This document shows positions 42,820-52,625 of a stretch of DNA of 64,000 nt, one piece after another (positions within the stretch are counted from its first letter, which is position 1; each line of letters opens with the position of its first letter). Below the pieces are notes generated by a model. It did no database searches. It had not been told where the DNA came from and saw only the letters and a program-made list of their open reading frames with translations. A program made the position numbers and the translations under genes. The DNA comes from Emiliania huxleyi CCMP1516 (taxonomy: Eukaryota; Haptophyta; Isochrysidales; Noelaerhabdaceae): positions 378,755 to 442,754 of the forward strand of contig NW_005199045.1 in NCBI RefSeq assembly GCF_000372725.1. Direction: 5' to 3'.

Positions 42820-45800
42820 ATGTCGTCGACGGACAAGCTGGTGATTCCGGCCTACAAACAGAGCTCCGAGCGGGAGTTCAACGAGTGGTTCCGCAACCTG
42901 CGGACCGCGGCGAAGCAACACAAGTACCTCCTCGACATCATCGAGGTGGGCACCATCCGGCCGGGCGCGGAGCGCGAGGCCGAGGCGGTCGCGCTGCACG
43001 TGCGCTACAAGAACATCGGCACTGCGGACGGCCTCATCCCGGCCATGATCGACAAGTTCTTCAAGGACCTGTCGGTGACTCTGTCGCGCCAACTCTACGG
43101 TGCGCTGCAGAACGCCGTCAAGGACGACGACACGCTCGCCGAGATGTTGGCGGACGAGGACGCCGACCACTACGACGACATCAAGAAGGGCATCGCGGCG
43201 ATCAAGTCGCTCATCGAGTCGGAGGACACGAACTCCAAGAACGTGCGCACGAAGGCGCTGCGCGCGGATCTCGAGAAGGCGTACTCCCCCGACGCTCTCA
43301 AGGACCTCACGTCCGCGAGCCTCGCCAAGTTCAAGACGGGCATCGAGCAGGCGAACAAGTTGCTCAAGGACTCCCAGTGGCACCTCCCCGACGAGGTGAT
43401 CGAGGAATACATCCTCGACGCGATCGCCGCCAAGGGGGCCACGCTCGGCGCAAACATGCGCGTGCAGATCGGCATACAGCGCCAACTCGCCGCGCAATCG
43501 GGCAAGACGTACGGCCTCAAGGCGTCCACGCTCGCGATGCAGGGCATCCTCGACCAAGACAACGCGGACCGCGCCAACGAGGCCAAGGCGGCTGCGCAGG
43601 CGGCGTTCGAGGCGGAGATTGCCTCGCAAGGCGTGCTCAAGGAGAAGCTCGCGGCCGCCGAGTCCCAGGTCGCCGCTCTCCAGGCGCAGATCAAGTCCGA
43701 CAAGGGCGGCGGGGACCGCGGCGGCCGCGCAGCCGCTGGGCGCAAGCCGTGCCCCCACTGCAATGGGTTGCACGGTGGCAAGTGCATCGGCGACCTCATC
43801 TGCAAGGGGGTCCCTGTCGCCAAGGTGCTCGAGGAACTCCCCGACCGCATCGACCACGAGACGAAGGTGCGCATGGCCCAGTCCTCGTACAAGAAGGTGT
43901 GCGCCAAGTCCCCCAGCCGCACCCTCCCGCACGACCCCTTCAAGAAGTCGGACTCCACCGCGACCGACCACGAGGAGGTGCGGGCGGCGCTGGCCGACTC
44001 TGTCACCCGCACGTTCGACCCGGACGGCATCGTCGGCGGCTTTGTCGCTGGCGTCGGCACCGACCAGGTCGAGGACACCTTCCCCGACTCCAACCCCACC
44101 GACACGCCCGCCATCCTCAAGGCCAAGACGGCGGCGCGCAATGCGGCGGAGGCACGGGCGCGCGGCGGGCTGTGGGTCAAGTTCACCTCGTTCGTCACCG
44201 CGCTGCCTCGCCCGTACATCGGCGCTTCCATCCTACTCGTCCTGCTCGCGTGCCTCATCCCGGTCTACATGGGCTCGCCTGCCTCGATCGGCACGCCTGT
44301 GGCCGACGCCGTGGACGAGCCCTCGAACATGGGCGTGATGGTCGAGTCCGTCACCGCACTACCCCTCGAGCTGTCCACCGGGCCGGCGACTGGCTCAGGT
44401 GGCGGAGCAGAGTACGCCATCGAGGAGGACCCGCTCCAGCCGATCTACCGCAAGGTCGCGGGCGACATGTTCCGCGCGGTGAATGACATCGACGTGCCCA
44501 AGACGGTCCCGCTCGTCCTCTCGTACACGTGCATCATGCTCGCCATGTACGTGGCGCGCATGGACGCGATGCAGGCACACGCGCTTGTCGGGCATGTCAA
44601 GGTCGTCGACGCGTACGACACGACCGCCGGTGTGAACATGCCGGGATCGTATGCCGCTGGCGTCGACTCCAAGGCGGGCATGAACATGTTCCCGACGCCC
44701 GACTACTTCCCTCACGGGTGGCGCGAGCCCGAGAAGCCCATCTACATCCGCTGCGCAAACAACGACTACCTCAAGGCGAAGGGCGTCGGCACCGCGTACG
44801 CCTTCGCGCTGGCTGACCCGACCAAGCCGCAGGACACCAAGGTTGTGAACACCGAGTGGGTGAACGCGCTGTACGCGCCCGGACTCGCCATGCCTCTCGT
44901 CAGCGTCAAGGAGTGCAAGGCGCAGAACATCGTGGTCCGCTTCGACCTCTGCCCACCACGCTTCAACTACCCCTCCGGGCAGACCATCTACTTCGGGGAG
45001 GACTTCAACATCCACCTGATGCCGCTCGGCGCATCCGTCGGCGCCAACGCCGCCAAGGCCATCGTGCGCGGCAAGCCGGGGCGGCGCCCGACGGATGGCA
45101 CCTTCTGGCGGCACGCCCTGTGCATCTCCGGCGACGCGCTAAAGGACCTCAGCAAGATCGCGGACGGCGTGCCAGACCTCTCCAAGATGGACCGCAACGA
45201 GGGCCTCGACGACGCCGCGCTGCAGGCGAACGCCAAGTACCACGCGCGGCGCAGCACCGGCCGGCCACTGGCCACTCGCTTCGGGGGCTCGTCGCACTAC
45301 GACCTCTGGTCGCCCAAGGGTGTGGTAGGCGTCGATGGGCACCGCTACGCACTCATGGTCGTCGACGAGCACACCAGCACCATCACGCCGTACATCCTGC
45401 AGACCAAGGGACAGACGCCTGCCTACCTGCGCAAGTACTTCGCCGAGAACGAGGGAAAGGACGGCCACACGTTCCGCGGAGGAGTTGCGTTCTGCGACAA
45501 CGAGGTCGTCCTCAACTCCAGCGCCGTGCGCGAGCTCTGCCTCAAGTACGGCATCACCCTCCGCAACAGCTGCCCCTACGAGCCGTGGCAGAATGGGGCG
45601 TGCGAGCGTGCAAACGCTACCTGCGGCAGGATCGTGCGGGAGATGATGGCGCGCGCAGGGGGGCATGGCGCCGCCCAGCTCTACCAGTACTGGGGCTACG
45701 CCTGGGTGTACGCGGCCACCATCGCCAACGCCACCTTCGCCGTGCGCGACACCGGCAAGTCAGCGTACGAGCTCAAGACCGGGCAGCGTCCCAAGATGAA

Positions 45801-48084
45801 CATGTTCTACCCGTGGGCGTGCAAGATGATCGTCAAGTCGCCCTCCCACCTTGTGGCGAACGGTGTCTCACCCACGGGCGAGATGGCGGCCTTCCTCGGC
45901 ATCTCGCGCACTTCGCCCGGCTGGAAGTACGTCATCACCGAGGGTCCGCGCAAGGGGCACATCGGCACCACCACGCAGGCGACATTCTGCGTCAACGAGC
46001 TCTGGAACGGCATCGAGTACCGTGCTCCTACCTCCGACCTCACCCCGACGGACATCGAGGGCGCGTGGCCGGAGCCTGTGACCGCGGACGAGACGCCCGA
46101 CGAGTCGGACAAGGCTACGCTCGACAACAACGTGACCCGCGGCGACTCCGTCTTCCTCCCCACCACCGACAACCACGCCGGGGGGCTGACCCTCGACGAG
46201 GAGGTGGTGATCATGCCAGACCCGGCCAACGACGGCAACGTCAACCCGCCCGCAGAGGGTGCGCCTGCGCCGCGCACCACCCGCAGCCGCGGCGGCGTCT
46301 CGACGGGCGAGTACAACAACATGCTCAACGCCCGCCTCGCCGCCAATGCCACGCCCTTCGGCATCTGGGCGGCTGCGGCGGCCGCATCCCCATCGTCGTC
46401 GGTCTACCGCAACACCACGGACCAGTGCGTCGCGTACATGTCGAGCGTGGACGGCCAGATCATGCCCATGCCGGACAACATCGTGCCCAAGCACTACAAG
46501 GACATCGCCAACATCCGCGACCCCAAGCTGCGCGACGCGTGGTACAAGGCGTATGACACCGAGTTCCTCGGCCTCATCCAGAACGGCACGCTCAAGCCCA
46601 TGCGCCGCCCCGCCAAGGTGCGCGTCCTCCCGCTGAAGGAGATCGCCTCCCGGAAGTCCGACGGCCGGTGCAAGTGGCGCGGCTGTGTCATGGGCAACCT
46701 GATGCGGCCCGGCGTCGACTTCACCAAGACCTTCGCGAGCGTCGTCCGCTACGGCACGACCCGCACCGTGCTCAACGTGGCCGCGCAGGAGGACATGGAA
46801 CTCATCACGTGCGACCAGCCCATGGCGTACACCTGGGCGGAGCGCGGGGAGGGCGAGACCTGGTACTGCGAGATGCCGAAGGGGCTCAAGGGCAAGCCCG
46901 AGTACTGCTACATCGACACCATCACCGGCGAGGAGAAGGACATGGTGTGCGAGGTCGGCAACCTCTACGGCGCACCATCCGCAGGTAACGCTTGGTGGAA
47001 CCACGTCAAGTCCATCAACAAGGCGTTTCCTGGGCTCGTTCAGTCCGAGGCGGACCCGAGCTGCTTCGTCCTCACCCGCAACAGCACGAAACTCATCGTC
47101 GTCATCTACGTGGACGACTTCGGCATCTTCCACTCCGGGACCACCGCTGGCAGGGCGCTCGCGCACGAGTACATCGAGCACTTCAACAAGCACGTCGGCA
47201 AGCCGCTCAAGGTCCACGAGGGAAAGGTGCACGAGTTCCTCGGGCTCAACATCACCAAGACGCAGACCGGTTTCAAGCTGTCTGCCAGCAAGTACATCGA
47301 CACGCTGCGCGCGCGCTTCTTCCCGTCAGGCGTCACGCACGCGGGCTACAAGGTGCCCGCGGACAAGGACCTCCCGTCCATCGTCATCAGCGCAGCCGAG
47401 AAGAAGACCGCGCCCGACCCGCAGCTCCTCCAGCGCTGCCAGTGCCTCATCGGCAGCCTCATGTTCGCCACCAACGCGCGCCCCGACATCCAGTACACCG
47501 TCTCGCAGCTGGCGCGCTGCATGGCTTGGCCCGACGCGAACATCGAGGCCGCCGCCGAGCGCTGCCTCATCTACCTCATCGGCACGCAGGACCTCGGCCT
47601 CCACTACGAGCGCGTCGCCGACCCCAAGCTCTTCGGCTGCTCCGACGCGAACTGGTGCACCCGCCAGAGCACCTCCGGCTGCGCCTTCAAGATCGGCACC
47701 GCGATCGTCTCGTATTTCTCCAAGAAGCAGGGTCACATCTCCCTCTCGACATTCGAGGCCGAGATCTCTGCCGGCACGCTGGCGGCTTGCGAGGCGGTCC
47801 ACCTGCGCTCGCTCCTCGCGTCGCTCGGCTACAAGCCCAAGGGCCCGACCATCATCAAGATCGACAACACGGCCGCGCTGCGCGTCGCCGAGGACCCGGT
47901 CATGCACGACAAGACGAAGCACATCCTGCGCAAGGAGCTCAAGATTCGCGAGCTCGTCGAGTCCGGGGAGGTCAAGGTCGAGTACGTCGAGAGCCTCAAG
48001 AACTTCGCCGACTTCTTCACCAAGCCGCTCCCGCGCAAGGAGTTCGAGTCGTTCCGCAAGGAGATCATGAACGACACCGCCTAG
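42820..48084 (+). CDS. Copia Gag-Pol polyprotein, 1754 aa
   Basis: Single frame from the ATG at 42,820. Gag with Ala/Glu/Lys-rich coiled coils; zinc knuckle CPHCNGLHGGKC (CX2CX3HX3C) at ~311; hydrophobic segments at ~465-485 (GASILLVLLACLIPVYMG) and ~561-580 (VPLVLSYTCIMLAMYV); protease-like GVDSKAGMNMF at ~614; integrase with YDLWSP, CDNE and CERAN catalytic residues (~828, 893, 928); reverse transcriptase with VIYVDDFGIF at ~1430; RNase H with GCSDANW, FEAEISAG and the KHI...ADFFTK tail. The order protease-integrase-RT-RNase H defines Ty1/copia. Odd points: DSK in place of the D[ST]G active site, and no recognisable HHCC zinc site before the integrase core. Confidence 0.93.
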   Translation: MSSTDKLVIPAYKQSSEREFNEWFRNLRTAAKQHKYLLDIIEVGTIRPGAEREAEAVALHVRYKNIGTADGLIPAMIDKFFKDLSVTLSRQLYGALQNAVKDDDTLAEMLADEDADHYDDIKKGIAAIKSLIESEDTNSKNVRTKALRADLEKAYSPDALKDLTSASLAKFKTGIEQANKLLKDSQWHLPDEVIEEYILDAIAAKGATLGANMRVQIGIQRQLAAQSGKTYGLKASTLAMQGILDQDNADRANEAKAAAQAAFEAEIASQGVLKEKLAAAESQVAALQAQIKSDKGGGDRGGRAAAGRKPCPHCNGLHGGKCIGDLICKGVPVAKVLEELPDRIDHETKVRMAQSSYKKVCAKSPSRTLPHDPFKKSDSTATDHEEVRAALADSVTRTFDPDGIVGGFVAGVGTDQVEDTFPDSNPTDTPAILKAKTAARNAAEARARGGLWVKFTSFVTALPRPYIGASILLVLLACLIPVYMGSPASIGTPVADAVDEPSNMGVMVESVTALPLELSTGPATGSGGGAEYAIEEDPLQPIYRKVAGDMFRAVNDIDVPKTVPLVLSYTCIMLAMYVARMDAMQAHALVGHVKVVDAYDTTAGVNMPGSYAAGVDSKAGMNMFPTPDYFPHGWREPEKPIYIRCANNDYLKAKGVGTAYAFALADPTKPQDTKVVNTEWVNALYAPGLAMPLVSVKECKAQNIVVRFDLCPPRFNYPSGQTIYFGEDFNIHLMPLGASVGANAAKAIVRGKPGRRPTDGTFWRHALCISGDALKDLSKIADGVPDLSKMDRNEGLDDAALQANAKYHARRSTGRPLATRFGGSSHYDLWSPKGVVGVDGHRYALMVVDEHTSTITPYILQTKGQTPAYLRKYFAENEGKDGHTFRGGVAFCDNEVVLNSSAVRELCLKYGITLRNSCPYEPWQNGACERANATCGRIVREMMARAGGHGAAQLYQYWGYAWVYAATIANATFAVRDTGKSAYELKTGQRPKMNMFYPWACKMIVKSPSHLVANGVSPTGEMAAFLGISRTSPGWKYVITEGPRKGHIGTTTQATFCVNELWNGIEYRAPTSDLTPTDIEGAWPEPVTADETPDESDKATLDNNVTRGDSVFLPTTDNHAGGLTLDEEVVIMPDPANDGNVNPPAEGAPAPRTTRSRGGVSTGEYNNMLNARLAANATPFGIWAAAAAASPSSSVYRNTTDQCVAYMSSVDGQIMPMPDNIVPKHYKDIANIRDPKLRDAWYKAYDTEFLGLIQNGTLKPMRRPAKVRVLPLKEIASRKSDGRCKWRGCVMGNLMRPGVDFTKTFASVVRYGTTRTVLNVAAQEDMELITCDQPMAYTWAERGEGETWYCEMPKGLKGKPEYCYIDTITGEEKDMVCEVGNLYGAPSAGNAWWNHVKSINKAFPGLVQSEADPSCFVLTRNSTKLIVVIYVDDFGIFHSGTTAGRALAHEYIEHFNKHVGKPLKVHEGKVHEFLGLNITKTQTGFKLSASKYIDTLRARFFPSGVTHAGYKVPADKDLPSIVISAAEKKTAPDPQLLQRCQCLIGSLMFATNARPDIQYTVSQLARCMAWPDANIEAAAERCLIYLIGTQDLGLHYERVADPKLFGCSDANWCTRQSTSGCAFKIGTAIVSYFSKKQGHISLSTFEAEISAGTLAACEAVHLRSLLASLGYKPKGPTIIKIDNTAALRVAEDPVMHDKTKHILRKELKIRELVESGEVKVEYVESLKNFADFFTKPLPRKEFESFRKEIMNDTA

Positions 48085-48295
48085 GACGGCACAGAGGGGA
48101 AACGCCGACTTCCCCTTCATCAAATGTAGTCGACAACCGGCAGTATGGGCGCTCCTGGAGCTCCCCGAGTCACTTGTATGTTCGTCCTCCACCCTTGAGG
48201 AGGCTGCGCAATTGTGCGCGCGATAGTAGGAGATGTAGGAGTCGTCTAGCTTCTTCAGATCCTCAGCCTCGCTACCCGATGCGAGGATGGGGGGC
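48085..48295 (+). other. Copia 3' untranslated region with polypurine tract
   Basis: 211 bp between the stop codon and the 3' LTR, ending in GCGAGGATGGGGGGC. Copies recur at 36,638-36,799 (inverted) and 48,803-49,016. Confidence 0.8.
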
Positions 48296-48580
48296 TGTTG
48301 AAGACCGACGACCGCGCAGCCGTCTAGTCTACGGCCACACACACACACATAGTGTCCTTACCACCCCTGGACTGCATCTGCGCAGTTTCGTACCGCTGCG
48401 GCGCGGTTTCGCAAAAACCGTTCTGCAGCGGCGCGGTTTTGCCCTTCACCCGCAGCCTGGATTGATAGTCATTGTGGGTGTGGGGGCCGCGGGCCAGGAC
48501 TTTTGTTTGAACAAAGTTTTGACAGTACATTTCTGTCGGGCCTTGGAACAGCTTGTGAGTGGTCACTGAAGACCTTCACA
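48296..48580 (+). repeat. 3' LTR of element D
   Basis: 285 bp, one visible difference from the 5' LTR (TTTCGC instead of TTTTGC). Confidence 0.92.
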
Positions 48581-48803
48581 GAGTGGCCAGTGGCCGGCCG
48601 GTGCTGCGCCGCGCGTGGTACTTGGCGTTCGCCTGCAGCGCGGCGTCGTCGAGGCCCTCGTTGCGGTCCATCTTGGAGAGGTCTGGCACGCCGTCCGCGA
48701 TCTTGCTGAGATCCTTTAGCGCGTCGCCGGAGATGCACAGGGCGTGCCGCCAGAAGGTGCCATCCGTCGGGCGCCGCCCCGGCTTGCCGCGCACGATGGC
48801 CTT
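48581..48803 (-). pseudogene. Copia protease/integrase fragment (inverted)
   Basis: Reverse complement of about 45,057-45,280 of element D (encodes IVRGKPGRRPTDGTFW through TGRPLAT). Bounded by LTR 6 and by a plus-strand 3' UTR fragment. Confidence 0.85.
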
Positions 48804-49016
48804 AGGACGGCACAGAGGGGAAACGCCGACTTCCCCTTCATCAAATGTAGTCGACAACCGGCAGTATGGGCGCTCCTGGAGCTCCCCGAGTCACCTGTAT
48901 GTTCGTCCTCCACCCTTGAGGAGGCTGCGCAATTGTGCGCGCGATAGTAGGAGATGTAGGAGTCGTCTAACTTCTTCAGATCCTCAGCCTCGCTACCCGA
49001 TGCGAGGATGGGGGGC
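48804..49016 (+). mobile_element. Copia 3' untranslated region, second copy
   Basis: Nearly identical to 48,085-48,295, directly in front of LTR 7; the upstream pol is absent and replaced by the inverted fragment. Confidence 0.85.
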
Positions 49017-49299
49017 TGTTGAAGACCGACGACCGCGCAGCCGTCTAGTCTACGGCCACACACACACACACATAGTGTCCTTACCACCCCTGGACTGCAT
49101 CTGCGCAGTTTCGTACCGCTGCGGCGCGGTTTTGCAAAAACCGTTCTGCAGCGGCGCGGTTTTGCCCTTCACCCGCAGCCTGGATTGATAGTCATTGTGG
49201 GTGTGGGGGCCGCGGGCCAGGACTTTTGTTTGAACAAAGTTTTGACAGTACATTTCTGTCGGGCCTTGGAACAGCTTGTGAGTGGTCACTGAAGACCTT
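49017..49299 (+). mobile_element. Copia LTR 7, 3' end clipped
   Basis: Lacks the last few bases (CACA) of the LTR; sequence switches at GACCTT to the AGCGCAACCAG module. Confidence 0.85.
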
Positions 49300-49445
49300 A
49301 GCGCAACCAGTAGGAGGCCCAGTAGGAGGCCCGCGCCTGCCCCCGTGCCGCCGGGTGCAACCTGTCCTATACGAGAGAGGAATCCCTGGGACCCTGTCGT
49401 GTGGGTGAACCCTGCCCAGCCCCCCTCCGTGTCGCGATGCGCTCC
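49300..49445 (+). repeat. Copy of the SINE-like module seen at 34,113
   Basis: Matches 34,113-34,246 closely, with a tandem duplication of AGTAGGAGGCCC at its start. It begins at the same base (AGCGCAACCAG) as the first copy, suggesting a real element boundary. Confidence 0.7.
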
Positions 49446-49894
49446 CGCGCACGGCGAAGGTGGCGTTGGCGATGGTGGCCGCGTACACCCAGGCGCAGCC
49501 CCAGTACTGGTAGAGCTGGGCGGCGCCATGCCCCCCTGCGCGCGCCATCATCTCCCGCACGATCCTGCCGCAGGTAGCGTTCGCACGCTCGCACGCCCCA
49601 TTCTGCCACGGCTCGTAGGGGCAGCTGTTGCGGAGGGTGATGCCGTACTTGAGGCAGAGCTCGCGCACGGCGCTGGAGTTGAGGACGACCTCGTTGTCGC
49701 AGAACGCAACTCCTCCGCGGAGCGTGTGGCCGTCCTTTCCCTCGTTCTCGGCGAAGTACTTGCGCAGGTAGGCAGGCGTCTGGCCCTTGGTCTGCAGGAT
49801 GTACGGCGTGATGGTGCTGGTGTGCTCGTCGACGACCATGAGTGCGTAGCGGTGCCCATCGACGCCTACCACACCCTTGGGCGACCAGAGGTCG
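49446..49894 (-). pseudogene. Copia integrase fragment (inverted)
   Basis: Minus strand, from HYDLWSPKGVVG-type sequence through the Asp and Glu catalytic motifs to FAVR. Cut by LTR 8 on the right and by the 49,300 module on the left. Confidence 0.85.
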
Positions 49895-50179
49895 TGTTGA
49901 AGACCGACGACCGCGCAGCCGTCTAGTCGACGGCCACACACACACACATAGTGTCCTTACCACTCAGGGACTGCATCTGCGCAGTTTCGTACCGCTGCGG
50001 CGCGGTTTTGCAAAAACCGTTCTGCAGCGGCGCGGTTTTGCCCTTCACCCGCAGCCTGGATTGATAGTCATTGTGGGTGTGGGGGCCGCGGGCCAGGACT
50101 TTTGTTTGAACAAAGTTTTGACAGTACATTTCTGTCAGGCTTTGGAACAGCTTGTGAGTGGTCACTGAAGACCTTCACA
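49895..50179 (+). mobile_element. Copia LTR 8
   Basis: 285-bp LTR opening deletion derivative F; a few substitutions relative to LTR 5 (for example CACTCAGGGACTG). Confidence 0.9.
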
Positions 50180-50223
50180 GTTGGTAGCGGCGGTGCAACG
50201 ATCCCCGGGACATTACGACAACA

Positions 50224-50834
50224 TGTCGTCGACGGACAAGCTGGTGATTCCGGCCTACAAACAGGGCTCCGTCGGCAAGCCGCTCAAGGTCCACGAGGGA
50301 AAGGTGCACGAGTTCCTCGGGCTCACCATCACCAAGACGCAGACCGGTTTCAAGCTGTCTGCCAGCAAGTACATCGACACGGCGCGCGCGTGCTTCTTCC
50401 CGTCAGGCGTCACGCACGCGGGCTACAAGGTGCCCGCGGACAAGGACCTTCCGTCCATCGTCATCAGCGCAGCCGAGAAGAAGACCGCGCCCGACCCGCA
50501 GCTCCTCCAGCGCTGCCAGTGCCTCATCGGCAGCCTCATGTTCGCCACCAACGCGCGCCCCGACATCCAGTACACCGTCTCGCAGCTGGCGCGTTGCATG
50601 GCTTGGCCCGACGCGAACATCGAGGCCGCCGCCGAGCGCTGCCTCATCTACCTCATCGGCACGCAGGACCTCGGCCTCCACTACGAGCGCGTCGCCGACC
50701 CCAAGCTCTTCGGCTGCTCCGAAAAAGGAAAGAAAACGGACAACCCAAGGGAGGGATGGGAGGACGGCACGCCGCCACCACACAGGGATTTTAAGGAGAG
50801 GGGTGAGCTCCGACGCGAACTGGTGCACCCGCCA
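50224..50834 (+). pseudogene. Copia polyprotein F, deleted and interrupted
   Basis: About 15 Gag residues (MSSTDKLVIPAYKQGS) join in frame at ~50,270 to the late reverse transcriptase (VGKPLKVHEGK), then RNase H as far as GCSDANWCTR. The RNase H is interrupted by the 84-bp retroelement fragment at 50,723-50,806. Homology ends at about 50,834 without a 3' LTR. Confidence 0.85.
50723..50806 (-). mobile_element. 5'-truncated retroelement R copy (84 bp)
   Basis: 3' end of the element at 33,340-33,423 in reverse orientation, ending in a TTTTCTTTCCTTTT tail when read in sense. Flanked by a 7-bp exact duplication GCTCCGA (50,716-50,722 and 50,807-50,813), and removal restores the copia reading frame. 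This is a clean retroposition event. Confidence 0.9.
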
Positions 50835-51373
50835 TTCTATTTTTTTTTACCTGAGCGGGCTCAATTTTGCTCTAGGTGCCTCCTACGATTCGATCCCGCG
50901 TTCTCAGGCAGTCGCCAGGCCCAATGCCTTGGCGGCGGCGGGTTGGGGAGCTGTCTCTCTGGGCGTCACGTTGCATACTGTCTTGCACGTGGCCCCAGTG
51001 GAGGTCTGCCCATGTGGCGGCCTCTTCCATGCCGCACCAGTACGGTTCCTGCGCTGCCTGCATTGCAATCGACATTGCGGCGGCATGCGGCGGCATTGTG
51101 ACGGAACGTCTGGGTGCGGCGGAACGTCGGCTCAAAAGGCCCATCGCCGACGATATGATGCACCTGCCCCACTGGCGTGGGATCAGGGCGAGATGTCATC
51201 ACGCGAGATTGCGCAAGACTCGGACGATGGGGTTGGAGCAAGCAGCCCGAAGCTGCGAGCCGACGGCCGCGCTCTTTCGGCGCGGCGCCAGTCAGTAATT
51301 TGGATCGCGCATTTTGGGTGTTGCTTGCTGTGCACCTCTCCTCACGTTGAAGGATAGGCTAGTTCCATTTCAC
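50835..51373. other. No supported gene
   Basis: A plus-strand frame continues to 51,357 but has no recognisable content (Cys/His-rich by chance: CNRHCGGMRRHC). Confidence 0.3.
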
Positions 51374-51500
51374 TCTGACACGCTAATCTTGAAAACGTCC
51401 AACGGAGCTCCGTGTTGCTCCCAGCGCCCTCCCCCGCGCTTCCTGCGGCCATGGCCGATGATACTAGTATGAGAGGTCATCTGGCTACCGCGAGCGCGAC
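51374..51500 (-). repeat. Dispersed repeat family C, copy 2
   Basis: Reverse complement of 17,711-17,853, starting TGACACGCTAATCTTGA. Only one arm of the hairpin is present. Confidence 0.65.
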
Positions 51501-51865
51501 TCAACTCGCCGACGTCGTCCGATGATTGTGCCTCAAAGTCAGCCTCCGGAGGCTATCGTGGGGTCGAGCCGGCAGTAGCCGTGACATGTGGTTCCACCAC
51601 CCCTCGTATGCTTTGCCTCTGACCGCCACCGTTCCCAGGCTGCCAAATGGGATGGAAAGGAAGGCTCGGCGAGCGTATAGAAGCGTGCTCGACCTCGTCG
51701 TGGCAACCTGCACGGCAGCGCTGGTAGGCGCGATGAGCGTCGTGCCACCTGACCCGAGACGGGTCGCAGGCGTCGTACCGAGCGCGTCGAGACCGTGTCC
51801 TGATGTGATCTGCACGGGTGAGTCACGTCGGCGTCCAAGGAGCGACGTGCTAACCAATGTCCCGA

Positions 51866-52210
51866 NNNNNNNNNNNNNNNNNNNNNNNNNNNNNNNNNNN
51901 NNNNNNNNNNNNNNNNNNNNNNNNNNNNNNNNNNNNNNNNNNNNNNNNNNNNNNNNNNNNNNNNNNNNNNNNNNNNNNNNNNNNNNNNNNNNNNNNNNNN
52001 NNNNNNNNNNNNNNNNNNNNNNNNNNNNNNNNNNNNNNNNNNNNNNNNNNNNNNNNNNNNNNNNNNNNNNNNNNNNNNNNNNNNNNNNNNNNNNNNNNNN
52101 NNNNNNNNNNNNNNNNNNNNNNNNNNNNNNNNNNNNNNNNNNNNNNNNNNNNNNNNNNNNNNNNNNNNNNNNNNNNNNNNNNNNNNNNNNNNNNNNNNNN
52201 NNNNNNNNNN
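51866..52210. other. Assembly gap (345 N)
   Basis: Run of N followed by G/T-only low-complexity sequence, probably the cause of the gap. Confidence 0.95.
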
Positions 52211-52336
52211 GGGGGTGGGGTGGGTTGGGCGGCGGGGGTCCGCGGGGGCGGCCCCTGTGGTTGTGGTGGCGGGCTTCGCGGTGGTGTGTTTGGCGGGGCT
52301 CCGGGGGGTGGATGGGTGGTGGTGGTGGTGGTGGTG

Positions 52337-52394
<58 letters not shown>

Positions 52395-52420
52395 CTTTGG
52401 TGGGGGGGGGGGGGGGGGGG
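52211..52420. repeat. G/T low-complexity and GT microsatellite
   Basis: GGGGTGGGGTGGG sequence, then (GT)n at 52,337-52,391 and a poly-G run of about 18. Confidence 0.85.
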
Positions 52421-52625
52421 CTTGCCGAGTAGGAGGGAGCCGAGCGAATTGAGGGCGGAGAGGGAGATGAGGGTGCCGAACGCGAAGCAAAGGATTGAGC
52501 CGAGCAGCCGCTGCCGATAGCTGAGGCCGGGGCAGCAGCTACACGCCTTGAGCCTCTCGAACGCTGTCTCGGGTTCGCGCGGCTTGTTGCCTACGGGGTG
52601 CGTCGCGGGTGTGTCACGGGCGGGT

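Larger units (their letters stand above)
42492..48580 (+). mobile_element. Intact Ty1/copia retrotransposon, element D (6.09 kb)
   Basis: Two 285-bp LTRs (42,492-42,776 and 48,296-48,580) differ at one base as far as I can see (T to C near 48,410), one uninterrupted Gag-Pol frame and a purine-rich GAGGATGGGGGG next to the 3' LTR. The 5-bp flanks (ATGTA and GAGTG) do not match, so no target duplication remains or the copy is part of a rearranged cluster. Probably a very young insertion. Confidence 0.92.

Noticed and set aside
46992-48569. 525-codon frame running through pol and the 3' LTR of element D
   Set aside because: Out of frame with the RT/RNase H motifs; a GC-driven shadow.
42492-48580. 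Classical insertion of element D into another copia copy
   Set aside because: Left and right flanks come from different pol positions and the 5-bp flanks do not match, so simple nesting is not supported.
50850-50920. Possible tRNA T-arm (GATTCGATCCCGCG)
   Set aside because: No matching acceptor, D or anticodon arms at the right distances on either strand.
52215-52520. Gly/Val/Cys-rich ORFs after the second gap
   Set aside because: Low-complexity G/T sequence and GT microsatellite next to the gap.
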